A stretch of DNA of 6,691 bases, from assembly GCA_913055925.1 (NCBI GenBank), contig CAJXLH010000154.1, positions 1 to 6,691 of the forward strand, given 5' to 3'. The notes under the pieces are model-generated. The model worked only from the letters and a program-made list of their open reading frames with translations. It had not been told where the DNA came from and searched no databases. Source of the DNA: an uncultured Maritalea sp. Its GTDB lineage: Bacteria > Pseudomonadota > Alphaproteobacteria > Rhizobiales > Devosiaceae. Made by a program: the position numbers and the translations under genes. Shown here one piece after another: positions 5,031-6,691 of the stretch (positions are counted from its first letter, which is position 1; every line of letters starts with the position of its first letter).

Positions 5031-6112
5031 TTTGAACCTCCTTCAAGGCGATCCAACCAAATGGCACAACCGACCGCCGATATGCGGTCTGAAGCACCCA
5101 TGCGTTCCAACAAACGATCATATTGACCGCCTGAAGCGAGGACTTCACCAGTCTTATTGGCCGTCAGTTCAAAAACATGTCCGGTGTAATAATCGAGGCG
5201 CGGCGCAAATCCGGCATCAAATTCAACTTCAATTTGAGGCGCGTTGGTTTTAAGCTCGGTCAAACGGCCCATGAACTTCTCTAAGGGCTCGTCCAAATCA
5301 ATGCCGACCTTTTTGCCCAGCGCCGCCACGCGGAATGCTTGCTCATGTGCTGGTCCGGCGATCGAAAGGAATTCACGCAAAATGCGCACCGTTTTCAGGG
5401 AAACAGCGGCCTCTGCCAACATTTGTTTCTCACGATATCGGGCCACAATTTCTTCGGCTTGGCGGCCCGAGTAAGGCGATAGCCCTGCCGCCTCCATGTC
5501 AGCTGCAATCTTGGCGATGAGCTCATCGTCGTCGGCTGGCAACTGGTCTTGCTCATCGAATTGATCTGGCACCGCCAATCGGTCGAGCAAACGGCCCATA
5601 GCTGCGTCGTGGCCAAATCGGTCGCGAACGCGTGGACGCCACACATCAGGCAAATCGAGCTTTGCCAGAAGCGTTTCAAATAGGTCGACTGCTCCCAGGT
5701 GCAAACGCGGGGCATCTTCGCCATATAGCGCGCAGGCGTCGATGGCGAAGTGCATAATTGAGGTGAAGGTTTGCTCGCTATCCTTTGGCGCAAGAAACTC
5801 AAGGCCCGCTTGATCGAACTCGAAATCTCCGTGATCACGCTGACGGAAAACCGGGCCGAGATAACCAAAGGCTTTGGTTTCACCAGCATTGCCGTTCGCG
5901 AGATATTGCGCGGCAATTGGCAAGGTGAAATCAGGACGCAAACAATAGGTCGTGCCGTCTGGCCCACTTGTGAGCATCAAGCGGCGACCAATATCTTCAC
6001 CTGCAAGGTCAAAGAACAAGTCCGCAGGCTGCAAAACATCTGGCGACACCAACTCGGCCACATCCAAGATGCGGCATTCAAGCTCGGCGCGCGCGGAAGC
6101 GTTGTCCGCCAT
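5027..6112 (-). CDS. hisZ: ATP phosphoribosyltransferase regulatory subunit
   Basis: HisZ is a histidyl-tRNA synthetase paralogue that no longer charges tRNA. It assembles with short HisG, activates it and mediates inhibition by histidine. The 361 residues keep a class II synthetase-like catalytic core: YCLRPDFTLPIAAQYL (56-71) and FGYLGPVFRQRDHGDFEFDQ (82-101) around motif 2, RLDYYTGHVFEL (305-316), and LASGGQYDRLLERMG (325-339). The protein ends soon after (CAIWLDRLEGGSK, 349-361), so the anticodon-binding domain of HisRS is absent, as expected for HisZ. The ATG is 4 nt after the hisS stop, with an AAAGGA ribosome site inside hisS. It overlaps hisG by 4 nt, so translation of the two subunits is probably coupled. 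Confidence 0.95.
   Translation of the reverse strand: MADNASARAELECRILDVAELVSPDVLQPADLFFDLAGEDIGRRLMLTSGPDGTTYCLRPDFTLPIAAQYLANGNAGETKAFGYLGPVFRQRDHGDFEFDQAGLEFLAPKDSEQTFTSIMHFAIDACALYGEDAPRLHLGAVDLFETLLAKLDLPDVWRPRVRDRFGHDAAMGRLLDRLAVPDQFDEQDQLPADDDELIAKIAADMEAAGLSPYSGRQAEEIVARYREKQMLAEAAVSLKTVRILREFLSIAGPAHEQAFRVAALGKKVGIDLDEPLEKFMGRLTELKTNAPQIEVEFDAGFAPRLDYYTGHVFELTANKTGEVLASGGQYDRLLERMGASDRISAVGCAIWLDRLEGGSK
5036..5043 (-). promoter_or_regulatory. Strong ribosome binding site of hisG inside hisZ
   Basis: On the minus strand the last hisZ codons contain AAGGAGGT, a full complement to the end of 16S rRNA, five bases before the hisG ATG at 5030. Together with the ATGA stop-start overlap this fixes the hisG start and suggests efficient HisG synthesis by both coupled and new initiation. 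Confidence 0.85.
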
Positions 6113-6116
6113 TCGC

Positions 6117-6691
6117 CTATTCCTTTTCGGCTTGGTTGGCGTCCAACAAGGCTTGGATATGCGCTACAAGCTCGCCGCGCTTTACGCTGACCTGCGCTGG
6201 GCGCGCTGCGCGCCATTCTTCATTGCTGGTAATGCTTTCAGAAGCGATTTTGCCCGCAACCAAATCTTTCACCTGCACTTCGCCGAGTTCGCGTTCTTGG
6301 CTGCCTTCAATTATGACCGCAGGCGCGTTGCGCTTATCGGCATATTTCATTTGCTTGGCCATATTCTTGGACGCACCAAGAAACATCTCAGCGCGAATGC
6401 CCGCCTGTCGCAATTCCGCAACCATGGCTTGGTATGACGCGATTTGATCTTTGTCCATGATCAACACAACAACTGGCCCAGCCTTTTCTGTCGTGTCGAG
6501 CTCACCCACCAATTGTAGCGCATGTGCCAAACGGCTCACACCGATTGAAAAGCCAGTTGCTGGCACTGGCTCTGGCCGGAAGCGCGAGACCAGTCCGTCG
6601 TAGCGGCCACCGCCGCCAACGGAACCGAACACAACCGTTTGTCCCTTTTCATTGGTCACAGGGAATGTGAGTTCGGCTTCAAACACTGGGC
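6117..6691 (-). CDS. hisS: Histidyl-tRNA synthetase, C-terminal part (5' end outside window)
   Basis: HisS charges tRNA-His with histidine. Only the last 190 codons are present; the frame runs open to the window edge, so no start can be assigned (the GTG at 6686 is an internal Val of the PVFEAEL motif). Counting from the first visible full codon, residues 1-8 end the histidine-binding YYTGxVFE-type motif. FGSVGGGGRYDGLV (21-34) and ATGFSIGVSRLAHAL (44-58) make up class II motif 3, with the conserved Arg at 53. Residues about 72-188 are the anticodon-binding domain (VVVLIMDK, AELRQAGIRAEMFL, QMKYADKRNAPAVIIEG). The domain is complete and ends normally at TAG. It is the first visible gene of a hisS-hisZ-hisG cluster with a 4-nt gap to hisZ. 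Adjacent HisS and HisZ are ancient paralogues, and their motif-3 regions resemble each other. Confidence 0.95.
   Translation of the reverse strand, partial: PVFEAELTFPVTNEKGQTVVFGSVGGGGRYDGLVSRFRPEPVPATGFSIGVSRLAHALQLVGELDTTEKAGPVVVLIMDKDQIASYQAMVAELRQAGIRAEMFLGASKNMAKQMKYADKRNAPAVIIEGSQERELGEVQVKDLVAGKIASESITSNEEWRAARPAQVSVKRGELVAHIQALLDANQAEKE
6121..6126 (-). promoter_or_regulatory. Ribosome binding site of hisZ inside the hisS tail
   Basis: AAAGGA on the minus strand ends eight bases before the hisZ ATG at 6112 and overlaps the final hisS codons. It supports that ATG as the hisZ start. No other Shine-Dalgarno-like sequence is near. Confidence 0.6.

Overview
The window looks like chromosomal DNA from an alphaproteobacterium, most likely of the order Hyphomicrobiales (Rhizobiales). 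The reasons are the gene order hisS-hisZ-hisG, a short-form HisG paired with HisZ, a CtrA-type promoter in front of a chemoreceptor gene, and a copy pair of the dispersed GC-rich palindromic repeat typical of alphaproteobacterial intergenic DNA (its spurious translation contains the peptide MDTRVKPEHDG). A genus cannot be named from this sequence.

Layout. Bases 1-1063 hold no convincing protein gene. They contain a C-rich stretch, the two arms of the dispersed palindrome (160-190 and 257-286), and a strikingly structured block (about 394-914). That block has many nested hairpins and a perfect 13-bp closing helix (553-565 with 777-789) around four further hairpins. It ends in a plus-strand hairpin plus T8 that looks like an intrinsic terminator. 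I read this as a candidate plus-strand structured RNA of unrecognised class; it is the least explained part of the window. Bases 1013-1038 are the intrinsic terminator of the minus-strand chemoreceptor gene (1064-2779). That gene encodes a soluble, globin-coupled (HemAT-like) methyl-accepting protein with a C-terminal EWTEF tether. Its upstream gap carries a TTAA-N7-TTAAC CtrA box followed by a GATAAT -10 element.

Upstream on the same strand is a TSUP (TauE/SafE, YfcA-like) membrane transporter with a GTG start (2892-3653). A 167-bp divergent gap separates it from a plus-strand RidA-family gene (3821-4294). That gene converges, with only 10 bp between stops, on the histidine genes. These run on the minus strand as hisS (3' part only, 6117-6691), hisZ (5027-6112) and hisG (4305-5030). 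They are tightly coupled: a 4-nt gap between hisS and hisZ, and a 4-nt ATGA overlap between hisZ and hisG.

How the genes work together. HisZ and HisG together form the ATP phosphoribosyltransferase that commits ATP and PRPP to histidine synthesis. HisS charges tRNA-His, so the operon joins the making and the use of histidine. The chemoreceptor would feed an oxygen or other heme-ligand signal to the CheA/CheW array, and its expression appears tied to the CtrA programme. RidA-type enzymes remove reactive enamine/imine intermediates of amino-acid metabolism, but no direct link to the his genes is shown beyond proximity. No mobile-element gene, CRISPR array, tRNA or rRNA was found.
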